A DNA stretch of 64,000 nt from Pelodera strongyloides (Eukaryota > Nematoda > Chromadorea > Rhabditida > Rhabditidae), in assembly GCA_036852015.1 (NCBI GenBank), contig JAANDG010000344.1:62001-126000 (forward strand), in the 5' to 3' direction. The number at the start of each line of letters is the position of its first letter. The first letter of the stretch is position 1. A program made the position numbers and the translations under genes. Shown one piece after another: positions 1 through 12,853 of this stretch. The notes below the pieces were generated by a model, which saw only the letters and a list, made by a program, of their open reading frames with translations, was not told the origin of the DNA and did not search any database.

Positions 1-19
1 GTACCGTAGTCGGGGCACT

Positions 20-102
20 TAAGGGTTAAACTTACCACTTCAGCTGAAGGGTTAAGTTTAACAATAAACGAACCCTTCGGCGGAAGTGGTAAGATTAACC
101 CC
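20..102. repeat. Short foldback repeat
   Basis: Two imperfect inverted arms (about 20-55 and 71-102) share the core AACTTACCACTTC and a GAAGGGTT inner segment. It looks like a small non-autonomous foldback element. The rest of 1-728 is AT-rich spacer in which I see no supported gene; it lies downstream of the E2 gene on the minus strand. Confidence 0.5.
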
Positions 103-728
103 TCAGTAACCCTATCAGAGATTTATCGTTTTCATTCTATATTTGAACTCCTAAATTTCGCGCTTATTCCGATGTAATCCAATGTACAAGGTTTTCGGCG
201 GGAAAAAAATTTCAAATGCACAGTTGATTTGGGCGCGTTCGGGATAGGGATTGGTTGACCAAAGGGCAAAAACAAACCAGGAACGAAAAGTTTGCGCCAA
301 CAGACAATATAATGTGCAACGACGAAGTGAAAGCCACCAAGAATTAACAAATAAAATGGGACGAAATCAGTTTTTTCGGTTAACCACGACTGAAATCAAT
401 TCAGTGAATACAAAGTCTGTGGAACGTTCCTACAAATGCACCAGATAGCTACTTCAACAAGAGCGGGTATAATAAACAGAAAACAGATAATAAATGCACA
501 ATATAAATTGACAACAATAACCCTCGAAATGCCTGCATATGATAATTCATTTAAAATTTAAAAAAATTGGCTCGAGCCCCGGGTATTGATTTTCTTTTCG
601 AATTAATTGTTTCATTCAGCCGGTTACTGTAATTATGCATCAAATAATATGCGTCGCTATTTTAAATGGACACGAATTGTACGAAAAAAATGAATAAAAT
701 ACTGTTTTTGGCGTGTATATTTAACTAT

Positions 729-734
729 TTTATT
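729..734 (-). promoter_or_regulatory. Polyadenylation signal AATAAA of the E2 gene
   Basis: AATAAA on the minus strand, about 20 nt after the E2 stop codon (753-755). This implies a very short 3' UTR. Confidence 0.5.
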
Positions 735-752
735 TCAGGTCAGATTTCCAAT

Positions 753-3700
753 TTAATTATTTCCGTTTGCGTATTCTTTGGTCCATCTTCGAGCGGTTTC
801 CTCGTACTTTTTGGGATTGTTTTTGAATTCTTCGGCGATTCCCGTACGCATCGGGTCGTCGGGGTTCGGCTTCAGCATTAGAACGACGAGGCCGAGTAGA
901 ACCTGAATTAAAACAAGTCAAGTTATTGGTGACATACACGGTTTTGTCTGAAAACGAGTAAATGAACGGCGAAAAATTTCCTTGATAACGTGTTGCCAGA
1001 CAAAGTAGTTCGTAAGCTACCAGGATAAAACTCGTACTTTGGACATGTGTAGATGTTACACCTATGCAAGAGCCCTTAGCATGCCTTATATATACCTTAG
1101 AGCTGAGGAAAGGGTAGGGTATATATGAGGTACGTTTCGCGCCGTCGCCGCGCAAAAAAAAAATTAGGGTCTGGTCTGCCGTGGCGCGGCGGCCCAAGGA
1201 TGAGTGAGATGCGTACGAGGCCAGAGGCCGGTTTCACCAACATTTCAGACCGCAAGTAACTTCCGTGCGCAAGTAAGTCCGCGCTACTTGCGTTCTCACC
1301 AACATTTCAGAGCGCACGGAAGTTACTTGCGCACGGAAAGTTCCGTTGCAAGTAAGGCTTATGTATGGGAAGAGAAACTTGCAGTCGAGAGTCGAAGTTT
1401 CTCTTACTTGCCACTTTTTTCCATTCTTATTTCTTATTTTACATTTACGTTGTGTTCTTATTTTCTGAATGTTCGTATTTAAGCAAATATTTTTAAATGT
1501 TTCAATTTTTGTACATCACCATGCAGTTCCGTTGATTTGTAACTCGATTATACATTTTAATGTTAACTTTACAGGCCATAATAACTTGTATCTTCGGTTC
1601 TGCCTCCTCCATTTTACTGCAAATATAAATGTAAAAGATACGCAGAAAAACCAAAAAGGGCCCAATAACATGGTTAATGCTTGTAAGACAAATTCATACG
1701 AACATAAACAACTGATTAAAAAGCAAACAAAAAATAAAGCATTTCGCGAGATGACATATTTAAATTTCCGGCATAATGCATGCACGCTTGGCAGATTGCC
1801 ATGGATTGACTTACCGTAGTATGCGTGTTTTAGAAAAGAGGCCAATAGCTATGTTCCTATTTGGCAGGGTGTCGCCCGCTGAAACTGACACGGTGGCGTC
1901 CTTTCGGGCCCCCAAAGACAGAACCCTGGCGACACGGAGTCAGACTGCTACGAATAGTGTAGCATCAGGTGTACCCTACGGTAGTTTAGACAAGAAATAG
2001 AACAAATATACATTTAATGCACCAGCCCCGCCCCCGCATACCGCCCAATAACCGCACCAATATAACATCAGCAAATGAATAAAAACTTTATTTTTGCACA
2101 CGTAACAACTACAATATACTTATTTTTGTAGACGTAACAACTACAATATATCTTAACTTATATTATGCCTACAATTAAGCGACTTAACTTATATTTCGCT
2201 TCAATATTGCAAATTGCGCTTAAATATTGCATGATTAAAAACGAAAAACTGACTAACAAACACAAAATACTACTCTAAATAGTAACTCGCTATTCTACAG
2301 TACAATAAAAACTCTACACTCTGTAAATAAACACCCTACGTGAATGCTACCCTAATACTTCCAAATTCTATACGCTATAATCCTCTACATTCTATTAATA
2401 AATACTAATTTACTTATAAATTATATTCTAAATATGTCCATATGTTTAGCACAAACAATCAAATCTAGCCTTATCAAACTTAAGCCAAGGACAAAACTAA
2501 ATCACAACAAAACAGAAAAGTAAGTGAATAAAAAAGAACGGAAAAACGTCAACTACATGAAAATTGCGGGACGTGAGACCAGTAAAACTAAAACACTACC
2601 AAACTTAAAACTAAATTTTCAGAGTTAACCCGACGCTGTAAATAAAAGTGAGTACAACCTGAACAATACGGAAAATGCAATTGTAATACAGAAATCATAA
2701 ATCATACAAGATCTAAGATGGACGGATGGACCGAAATCATCAGATGAACTGGTTTCTTTGCAATGGAGTCATATTTTTCGTTCGGTCAATCCTAACAGCT
2801 TTTCAATACATAACAAACCATTAATAACACACAGTAAATATAAAAACCATTACCACAATACTAATAAACCGTCGATGAGTTGCAAAACGTGTGTGCTATA
2901 CTCATGTACATCCAACATGATGGTCCGCTTTTCCATTCAGCGATTCAGCGCTATTTCACTATTTGTAGAGGAACCAAAGCCCAAAGCAACAAGGCACGGA
3001 AAGGAACGGAACCTAAATAACAAACTATTTTAGGCATTAGCAAACCAAACTTTAATTTGTACACTTAAAAGTGAAGTATACTATAATACCCAATGAAGAT
3101 GGTATGGACGGGCAGTTAACGAAAACACATACTCTCCCACTTGGCAAATAGGAAATAGCTAAATGTGAAATACTATAAATGAATTCCATTGCAATACAGA
3201 AATGCTCCTCCATTGGGAAATCTACTCAAATGCTGGAGTGCTCTTCTATCAACTAATCTGCATTTCTTTAGCTAAAATTGCCAAGTTTCCGAAATGCGTA
3301 GTTTCAACTCAGACTCAGCATAAATCATAATCATTTATATAGAGAAAAGAAAATCATGACAGTAACTTGTACAAACCTTCTGAAGGATAGTAGAGCGGTA
3401 GTGCGGTAGAGCATCGCCATCCAAATGCTGTCCGCTTATGATTTCGTGCGACACCTAAAAACATCACGATGAGTAATCCAATACAACAATTTTGACAATT
3501 GGTTTCCGAATATGAAAATTTCCACACCTTCTGAATAGGTGTATCCGGCGGTGATGCGATGAACTTCTAACATTCCTCTCCCTCCTTCCTCCTCTTTTTA
3601 TGTCGTGTCCCATCGATACCCATTCCTGTTCTCCAACTACTTAGCATTCCTGCATTCCCGCTCCTCATCTTATCTGGTTTGGTGCTGAAACTGCGAAAAG

Positions 3701-6700
3701 ATTAACATAAAAACCACAATCACTATACAACCAACCAGTTTCCCTTTCAGTTCGTTTTTCGCACTTTCCTAAAGAACAGTTAGTAAAGCGAATATCAAAT
3801 CGTATTGCTAGATTAATCCACCGCGTTCCTCTAGCTCTAAATTCCACACAGATGTATGTGCAAAATATTATATATCCTATTCAGTATACCTTTATTTAAA
3901 AAGCTCAGTTCCGTTTGAATTGTATCACTATTTTTAGTACTCACAGTAAGAAAACCATGAAGGTCTTTATGCAATGCAGCAGCTGACAAATGGAAACGAG
4001 AAAAAGCCTCAAACCCAACCTCTTACTAACACTCAAGTGAGACATAACGGAGGCCGAAAGTTTTGAAGGTGATAATACCTGGAACGTGAAATAAACATGA
4101 CTTGCTGGGCATTTAGTAATACCATCTAATACATTGGTGATTGGCGTTTGAATAAAACGACACATTAAAGTAAAATAGCAACGTACCATCTAGAGAGACA
4201 CGCTTGGTACATTCATGGCCAGCAGCTTTTCACATTCCTTTGACTTGTTTGCGACTCCCGATCTTAATAGCGGAATGGTTCCAATGAATTTTAAAATTGA
4301 GACTTAACATACTGAGAAATATCGTCCTCTGCAATGACTGTTACCGAAACCGTCGATGAGAGCCAGTGAGGTTCAAGCTGCAGGGGAAACGGTTTAGTAC
4401 GAAACGCAAAAACAAAGCACGAAATATAACATTAACAAAGAAGTAAAGCAAAGTCTTCATTTCCAAAATAAAAATCCGAAAAAACTCAGGTGAGTTGAGG
4501 CCCGAGGGCCGGCCCTTCAAAGTGGAACGGGGCATGCCCGATCTGTACACGGGAGCCGTCCCCGAGCCGGCCCTCGGACATTTTGTCATTTCGAAGGGCC
4601 TTGAAAGGGGATTTGGAGGGCTTTTTTGAAAGGGCCTTTGAAGGGCCTTTTTGTAGTACAGTAAACCGGGATAAAAATCAGTATAAAAAATATCACCAAT
4701 ATCACACCATGTATAAACAACATTAATTAACAATAGTTTATTAGAAAATAACACAATACTTGCAATAAATAACAAAAAAGGACTGTAAATTAGGGAGTTT
4801 GATTTGTAATACGACTCATACTGAGAATTTTCTACATGTAAAAAGGTAAATATAGTAATTAACACACTAGTATACACAGATTGCTATTAGGACTGCAATA
4901 ACGATTGAAGGATAGGAATTGCAGGCTTCTAAAGCCCAATATTAAGCACTTTAATAAGATAATAGCATACACAACTAACGCAGCAGGCACAACTCACAAC
5001 ACAGCTTAAAGATAATTTTCTAATAATACTTTAAGTAAGAAAAGATAGTTAAGATGGGATATGTGACCTAAGCATGCGAGTATTTAAGAGAGTACACAGG
5101 AAAGTGAAAACCCCGATTTCGCCCCGATCATTTGTCAAAAAACCCCGATTTCGCCCCGATTATTTCCCAAAACCCCGATTTCGCCCCGATCATTTGTCGG
5201 AAAACCCCGATTTCGCCCCGATCACGGCCCGATTTTTTGAGGGACTTGATCGGGGCGAAATCGGGGTTTTTGGTTTCCCATGTATGGATAAAAATGAAAG
5301 TATGCTGAGAGAATAAAATGAATTTGGAGCTAAAATGAAGATCCCCGACTTCGAGAGCAAACGGGACCCTGGATTCTACATGCTTAAGTCTATGTGTGAT
5401 GATTGTATGTCTGAATAAAGTGGTATTCACATTTTTTCACATTTTTTCACTCTCGTTCGTCGTATCCACAGTTGTGATTTCCAAACCATTGGAGAAAAGA
5501 CACAGAGATGGCGTTGAGCAGCCTGAAAACACATTTAAAAATAAAACTGACGTATTTAACACACAAATTATGGTTGAGCTTCAGTTCAGTGAATGACGAT
5601 TTTACCCATTAAATTTGGACTTCATCTAATAAGAATAAGTGTTGCTTACCCTAGTTACTAAGTTAAGCAATAAGTGCTTAATAAGTTAAGTAATAACTGC
5701 TTACTAAGTTAGAAGCCCATCAATATCCTTCCAGAAGTAAAACAAGTCGTCCATTGGTGCAGGTGCTTTTGCACTCCCATGATCTCACTACTAAATGAAA
5801 CATTTAAACGACTGGGTAGCGTGGTGATTTTTGAAGGAATATTTACTATATGTTTACTACGAAGGGGTAAGGTTAAAAGCCAGACATTACGATTTTAAAG
5901 GACACTAGCAGAGCACTTACATGTAACAATTGAGGGGTCCCATAATTTGAACAACCAAGAGCACCTCACTGTCGATGTATATGTAGGTAGGTTCCAGTGT
6001 CAATCTAAAACACGTACATGTATGATTGGCCAATCTTTCCGGGTCTTGTAAGCGCCGTAATTATCATATGAACACAGTCCGGTAAACATGCATTTGAACA
6101 ACAATAAAATTAAACTGAGAAGCAGAAAAATAACTACCTCAACCCTTGTTCACCCAGCATCTCCAGACTTCAGAGCGAAAAGATCACAGATCACATCAGC
6201 AAGTTTGAGTCCGCGTGTTTCAGAGTCTAAACGCCTCATGCGTAATAAATTTACCGTGTGCATTTTGCATGGCACACAGTGAGAACTGAGAACTGTTGAT
6301 GGCTATGCGACTCCATGAGAATAAGACATTTCAATTCAGTGCAATCAGAACAACACTGTAACCCTAAAGTTAACAACTATACCTCGTTCCTTTCAGGGTG
6401 CACTTGTTTGTGGTAGTATTCCTTTGAGCATGCCACCATGGCCAGAGTTGCAGGCTAGCGGTCGGACTATCAAATCTAAAATAAAATAAGTCAGAATAGG
6501 CGAGGGACGAGGGAGACATAACAAGAAAACAGCCACAAAAGTACAACAAACCTCTTATCGTCCACAACACACAATAATTCTTCTTTCACCGAGCAGGTTT
6601 TCGTGTGACGATAGAACTGACACCAGGTACTCAACTCGAAATACACCACCGCTTAAAAATACACAGAACAGTGGTGAATATCGTTCGAGGCACAGTTGCA

Positions 6701-9700
6701 ATGAGGAAAAACTGAAAAGAAGTTGGCAATATTGCAATAAATGAAAGAAATAAACAAACAAAACAATAAAGTAGCAGAAAATAAGAATACGGGGAGAATT
6801 CTGCAAATCTTCCGGCGAAAAGTTGCGAAAATTTGAAGTCCAAAAACAAAATGCACCGTAAATGCGCGCTTAGTGCGAAAGGGCCTGCCCCGGGATTTTC
6901 GCACTTTACGGCCCTCCAAATGTCTTCCACCGGCCCCCTGAGCTGAAAGAGCCGGCCCCAGGGGAATTCTGCAAAATTACCGGCCCCCGGGCCTAAATTC
7001 ACCTATGTAATAATAAAACGTACGCGAAATACAGCAGACGTATTAAAAAAAGAACTATTCGTGGATTGGACACTAGCGTACTCATGTCGGCGGGCGACAG
7101 GTTACGGTCATTGAGGGAAACTCCCTGTCAGTTAGGAACTGTTGTGAATAGGGCTTTTTGATACGGGCGACAGGCTGTCATTGAGGGAAACTCCCTGTCA
7201 ATATGGATGTTTGAGGGAAACTCCCTGTCAAGTAGGAACAGAGAGCGGACGTAAATGTTGGTGAGAAGCCAAGTAAGATCGCACGGAACTTCCGTTCAAC
7301 GGAAGAAACTTGTGACAAGTTTCTTCCGTGCAACGGAAGTTCCGTGTACCCTCTGAAATGTTGGTGAAACCGGCCTCTGGTGGCGCGCACCTATTGCACG
7401 CGGAGTTTCATGAGTGCTACAATGGTCAATGGTGTAGATCAAGAAAGAGTAAGCATAGAAAGAATGCAATGTTATATATGTATATACCTGCGCAACAGTC
7501 GTACTCGGGGACCAATTCTTGCCCAAAATGTCCACACAAATATTACCCACGTCACCAACATTCACGTGGTAGATCTTCGTTTTGAATGTGACCTGAAAAA
7601 CATGGATCTTTACGTTCGAAGTCAGCTTATTGTTAAATATGTTGTGCTCGAGTTTGAAGTCTTCGGCTTGCTGTCAGTCTTCGGCTTGTTGCGTTACCGT
7701 ATAATCGAAATGTGGGCAGCAACACAGAACCTTCTCTTGAAAAGCTAGATGCCGTATTCGCCAACACGTAGAGAGCCCTCATGGGTTATTCGTCATCCTT
7801 GATAATTTTATGGATAATTTGACATCTATGAAACACGTTAGATGCGAGCAAGAATCTAGCGTAGTGGAAGTTAAACAAAATCGGAGGCGCGCGCGGCGCG
7901 AGTCTGGCACACAATAGTACGTATATAAGACATACAGTATTTTGATGAAACGGGATGAGTTTAAAGTATAAGTGTAATGTTACGATACTTTCTTAACTTA
8001 TCTAACAGTAAGCACGACACGATAGGTCGACGGGACTTATCATAATTATCATACCTTACCTCCGGAGCTTTGAATGGATATTCCTTATCAAATTCCATAG
8101 AAAGGTAAAAGAATCCTCCGTGATAAGGACTATCTTTAGGCCCTTGAATGCAAGCCTGCCACAAGTAGAGATCGTCACCCACAGGAGCTGAAATATAATA
8201 CATAACACTGATGGAACCCGGGTGGTGCGCCGCGATAACCTGGCGAAATCTGAGCGCGAGATTGCATGCACCACCTCCGGTTTACAGCTTTTGGCACACC
8301 CTTTGTACATTAATTACTTTTTTTTGCAAACTGAAAATATTCGCTTAGAAGCTTTTATATTCGCTTTGAATGTTCATGTCAAATTTTAATTTTGCTCAGT
8401 GTTATGCAATCCTAGTACCTATGTATGTACATTCGTCACTATAGTACATCTCCCAAAAACAGTAACTCCCAAAAAGTTCACTAATTCTAATTGTGTGTGC
8501 GGTACTAGAGTTCTATGTTCCTATTTGGCAGGGTGTCGCCCGCTGAAACTGACACGGTGGCGTCCTTTCGGGCCCCCAAAGACAGAACCCTGGCGACACG
8601 GAGTCAGACTGCTACGAATAGTGTAGCATCAGGTGTACCCTACGGTAGTTTAGACAAGAAGTAGAACAAATATACATTTAATGCACCAGCCCCGCCCCCG
8701 CATACCGCCCAATAACCGCACCAATATAACATCAGCAAATTAATAAAAACTTTATTTTTGCACACGTAACAACTACAATATACTTATTTTTGTAGACGTA
8801 ACAACTACAATATATCTTAACTTATATTATGTCTACAATTAAGCGACTTAACTTATATTTCGCTTCAATATTGCAAATTGCGCTTAAATATTGCATGATT
8901 AAAAACGAAAAACTGACTAACAAACACAAAATACTACTCTAAATAGTAGCTCGCTATTCTACAGTACAATAAAAACTCTACACTCTGTAAATAAACACCC
9001 GACGTGAATGCTACCCTAATACTTCCAAATTCTATACTCTATAATCCTCTACATTCTATTAATAAATACTAATTTACTTATAAATTATATTCTAAATATG
9101 TTCATATGTTTAGCACAAACAAGCAAATCTAGCCTTATCAAACTTAAGCCAAGGACAAAACTAAATCACAACAAAACAGAAAAGTAAGTGAATAAAAAAG
9201 AACGGAAAAACGTCAACTACATGAAAATTGCGGGACGTGAGACCAGTAAAACTAAAACACTACCAAACTTAAAACTAAATTTTCAGAGTTAACCCGACGC
9301 TGTAAATAAAAGTGAGTACAACCTGAACAATACGGAAAATGCAGTTGTAATACAGAAATCATAAATCATACAAGATCTAAGATGGACGGATGGACCGAAA
9401 TCATCAGATGAACTGGTTTCTTTGCAATGTAGTCATATTTTTCGTTCGGTCAATCCTAACAGCTTTTCAATACATAACAAACCATTAATAACACATAACA
9501 CACAGTAAATATAAAAACAATTACCACAATACTAATAAACCGTCGATGAGTTGCAAAACGTGTGTGCTATACTCATGTACATCCAACATGATGGTCCGCT
9601 TTTCCATTCAGCGATTCAGCGCTATTTCACTATTTGTAGAGGAACCAAAGCAACAAGGCACGGAAAGGAACGGAACCTAAATAACAAACTATTTTAGGCA

Positions 9701-11513
9701 TTAGCAAACCAAACTTTAATTTGTACACATAAAAGTGAAGTATACTATAATACCGATGGTATGGACGGGCAGTTAACGAAAAACACATACTCTCCCACTT
9801 GGCAAATAGGAAATAGCTAAATGTTAAATACTATAAATGGATTCCATTGCAATACAGAAATGCTCCTCTATTGGGAAATCCACTCAAATGCTGGAGTGCT
9901 CTTCTATCAACTAATCTGCATTTCTTTAGCTAAAATTGCAAATTTCCGAAATGCGTAGTTTCAACTCAGACTCAGCATAAATATGACAGTAACTTGTACA
10001 AACCTTATGAAGGATAGTAGAGCGGTAGTGCGGTAGAGCGTCGCCATCCAAGTACTGTCCGCTTATGATTTCGTGCGACACCTAAAACATCACGATGAGT
10101 AATCCAATACAACAATTTTGACAATTGGTTTCCGAATATGAAAATTTCCACACCTTCTGAATAGGTGTATCCGGCGGTGATGCGATGAACTTCTAACATT
10201 CCTCTCCCTCCTTCCTCCTCTTTTTATGTCGTGTCCCATCGATACCCATTCCCGTTCTCCAACTACTTAGCATTCCTGCATTCCCGCTCCTCATCTTATT
10301 TGGTTTGGTGCTGAAACTGCGAAAAGATTAACATAAAAACCACAATCACTATACAACCAACCAGTTTCCCTTCCAGTTCGTTTTTCGCACTTTCCTAAAG
10401 AACAGTTCAGTAAAGCGAATATCAAATCGTATTGCTAGATTAATCCACCGCGTTCCTCTAGCTCTAAATTCCACACAGTGTATGTGCAAAATATTATATA
10501 TCCTATTCAGTATACCTTTATTTAAAAAGCTCAGTTCCGTTTGAATTGTATCACTATGTTTAGTACTCACAGTAAGAAAACCATGAAGGTCTTTATGCAA
10601 TGCAGCAGCTGACAAATGGAAAGGAGAAAAAGCCTCAAACCCAACCTTTTACTAACACTCAAGTGAGACATAACGGAGGCCGAAAGTTTTGAAGGTGATA
10701 ATACCTGGAACGTGAAATAAACATGACTTGCTGGGCATTTAGTAATACCATCTAATACAGTGGTGATTGGCGTTTGAATAAAACTACGCATTAAAGCAAC
10801 GTACCATCTAGAGAGACACGCTTGGTACATTCGTGGCCAGCAGCTTTTCACATTCCTTTGACTTGTTTGCTACTCCCGATCTTAATAGCGGAATGGTTCC
10901 AATGAATTTTAAAATTGAGACTTAACATACTGAGAAATATCGTCCTCTGCAATGACTGTTACCGAAACCCTCGATGAGATCCAGTGAGGTTCAAGCTGCA
11001 GGGGAAACGGTTTAGTACGAAACGCAAAAACAAAGCACGAAATATAACATTAACAAAGAAGTAAAGCAAAGTCTTCATTTCCCAAAATAAAAAATCCGAA
11101 AAAAAATAATAAAACGTACGCGAAATACAGCAGACGTGTTAAAAAAAAGAACTATTCGTGGATTGGATGCTAGCGTACTCATGTCGATGGGCGACAGGTT
11201 ACGGTCATTGAGGGAAACTCCCTGTCAGTTAGGAACTGTTGTGAATAGGGCTTTTTGATACGGGCGACAGGCTGTCATTGAGGGAAACTCCCTGTCAATA
11301 TGGGTGTTTGAGGGAAACTCCCTGTCAAGTAGGAACAGAGTAGAGACACTTTACCTTTACCTCCCAGTTCTTAAGTTCATTATCATTACAACTATTCATG
11401 ATTACTTATAGTATCCTGAGGTTAATATGAGAAACTAACCGGCACTGCAGGACTCCGGCGGATTCCTTGCCATTTCTTGTACTTCGCGCAGTAGGCGTCT
11501 CTCGGCAGCCATT
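753..11513 (-). CDS. Ubiquitin-conjugating enzyme E2, UBE2D-like (4 exons, 151 aa)
   Basis: Exons on the minus strand are 11441-11513, 8060-8187, 7488-7592 and 753-902; phases close exactly (456 nt). The product is a single UBC-fold E2 that accepts ubiquitin from E1 on a cysteine and passes it to E3-bound substrates. Visible hallmarks are the N-terminal helix starting [15 protein letters not shown], the PVGDDLYLW strand, the YPFKAPE segment, the active-site Cys about residue 86 in NICVDIL, and the PNPDDP loop before the C-terminal helices. The HPN tripeptide upstream of the cysteine reads HVN (about 76-78). Overall closest to the UBE2D/UBC4-5 group by length and motifs. The introns are 3.3, 0.47 and 6.6 kb and hold two related transposon copies. 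No strong splice acceptor precedes this ATG, unlike most neighbours. Members of UBE2E or plant-like E2 groups are the alternatives. Confidence 0.93.
1222..1365. repeat. Foldback repeat of the GAGGCC..TTCACCAAC family
   Basis: It begins with GAGGCCGGTTTCACCAAC, repeats TTCTCACCAACATTTCAG internally, and has a self-complementary core built on CGGAAGTTACTTGCG. A related copy lies at 7253-7381. It sits in E2 intron 3. Confidence 0.5.
4495..4660. repeat. GC-rich GGGCC foldback inside the long transposon copy
   Basis: Repeated GGGCC/GGCCC and GAAGGGCC motifs form an inverted structure around GGGGCATGCCCGATC. It is confined to the segment missing from the short copy. No coding capacity recognised. 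Confidence 0.4.
5105..5272. repeat. CCCCGATTTCGCCCCGAT tandem/inverted repeat
   Basis: Four to five units of CCCCGATTTCGCCCCGAT separated by short ATCATTTG-type spacers, followed by the same unit in inverse orientation (GATCGGGGCGAAATCGGGG). It can fold into a long hairpin. The ORFs read through it are repeat artefacts. Related CCCGAT motifs recur near 57960-58070. Confidence 0.7.
7253..7381. repeat. Foldback repeat ending in GAGGCC
   Basis: Starts with AATGTTGGTGAGAA and ends with GAAATGTTGGTGAAACCGGCCTC. The core is an inverted repeat around AACTTGTGACAAGTT with arms containing CTTCCGTTCAACGGAAG. It abuts the right end of the 5.4-kb transposon copy. Confidence 0.55.
8513..11340. mobile_element. 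Non-autonomous TIR DNA transposon, short copy (2.8 kb)
   Basis: Second copy of the element at 1849-7243, same orientation, in E2 intron 1. The same TGTTCCTA..GGCAGGG left end and CCCTGTCAAGTAGGAACA right end are present. Differences from the first copy are scattered substitutions and small indels. It is contiguous across the point (about 11102) where the long copy carries 2.5 kb extra. No protein-coding gene seen inside. Confidence 0.75.
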
Positions 11514-12853
11514 TTTTTAACTCGGTCCACAGTCAAGGAATAAAAATAATAATCTAAAAATATTTCATTTGTTGCAAATCGGCCTAGGTCCTATGATGTA
11601 TTCATAAAAACTTTACGAAAAAAAAAAGAAACAAATCGGATAGTTGAAGCGAAATAACGGCCGGTTCTTGAAGCCATTTTGGACCCACACAATGCATGCA
11701 ATTTACTATGATTATAATAAAAAAATCTAGTCATGCATAGAATTGATTTCAGATGCACATCATAGCTTACAATTAGAAAAAGCGGCTTTTATACCGTTTT
11801 AAGTAAGAAAAAGAATCAATGCTTTGAAAATGAAGTTTGTCAGTCTATGTTGGCAAGTCATAAACTTGCGCAACGCTATTCTGCAATCAATTCCCCCTTG
11901 CAGTACAGATAAGAAATGTTATACGTGTATTGACCAAGTCTTTTTTCCAATTGCGCGCCTAAAAACAAAATATGTAAACCTAACTAGGCTGAAATCTAAC
12001 CAAGCATAAAAAAGCAAGATTTTTCAGCACTAGATGTCCTAGTGTACAGTATACAGTAAGCGGTGGTTTCTTCAGAAAACAATACTTATTTCACGGTGAT
12101 GCGCTTTCGAAAAATTTAATTCACAATTAGAAAAATCTTTTTCTAACATTACTGTCTTTCTTGACAAACACACTGGTATTATTCGATAAAAAAACTTTAT
12201 TAAAAAAAGTTAGTCTTTGGTTAATAAAACACGAATAACATAACAATTTCAATAACCTATGTAATGAGATCGTTAAGATGCCGCGGTTCGTAAAAAGGAA
12301 TTAGTAAATAAAAATGTTTAACCTACATATTTCTAAAAGAGTCAATAAATACACCATACCCAAACCTCTGAAATAGAAATACACATAGGATAAAAAGCTT
12401 CAAAATAACGTACACAATAAATAACGAGGTAATAGAGTTTGCCGGCTGTTGTCTTAAATAAAATTTACATTGACCCATTATGGCTCATTATACAATACGG
12501 ATGCACGCATACGGCTTATTATACAATACAAACCAAACTTGAACTTAAAATAGCAAATTGCTCGGGTACTCGCACCTCGCACACCGGGGTAGGTCTACAT
12601 AACAAGGGAAAGTTGCCCACGTCTCACTACAAGCATTTTCCGGGAGGCGGGAGGTGATCTGCTCCCATAAATAAGAAATATGAATGGAAGACTTGGGAGA
12701 ACTTCCCCACACTTCGAGGTAACTACAAAGACAGACACGGGAGGCGCTTCACTTCGGATACCAGATACCTACCCCTATACACGAGTACCCAAACCAATAA
12801 AACCCCTACACTCGTCATAAACATCAACCAATGAGCCAACAATACCTTTAAAT
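11514..12853. other. Spacer between E2 start and MADF-like gene 3' end
   Basis: AT-rich spacer. At 11644-11802 it holds a degenerate TTAA-type hairpin element (GAAGCGAAATAACGGCCGG at one end and CCGTTTTAAG at the other). I see no supportable exon in the remainder; the E2 promoter or 5' exon should lie here. Confidence 0.5.

Larger units (their letters stand above)
1849..7243. mobile_element. Non-autonomous TIR DNA transposon, long copy (5.4 kb)
   Basis: The left end TGTTCCTATTTGGCAGGG matches, inverted, the right end that reads TGTTCCTACTTGACAGGG on the other strand (18 bp, two mismatches). Near the right end the motif TTGAGGGAAACTCCCTGTCA recurs as subterminal repeats. About 1849-4490 and 7006-7243 align to the second copy (8513-11340) nearly base for base; 4490-7005 is absent there, so it is either an insertion here or a deletion there. 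No transposase ORF is visible, so it is non-autonomous. I could not identify an unambiguous target duplication. Located in E2 intron 3. Confidence 0.75.

Noticed and set aside
5074..5430. ORFs of 80-100 aa on both strands
   Set aside because: They read the CCCCGATTTCG inverted/tandem repeat and show no protein-like composition.
6631..7002. ORF of 123 aa on the minus strand in the long transposon copy, as a transposase
   Set aside because: No transposase motif; hydrophobic and Cys/Phe-rich translation of AT-rich and GGCCC-rich sequence.
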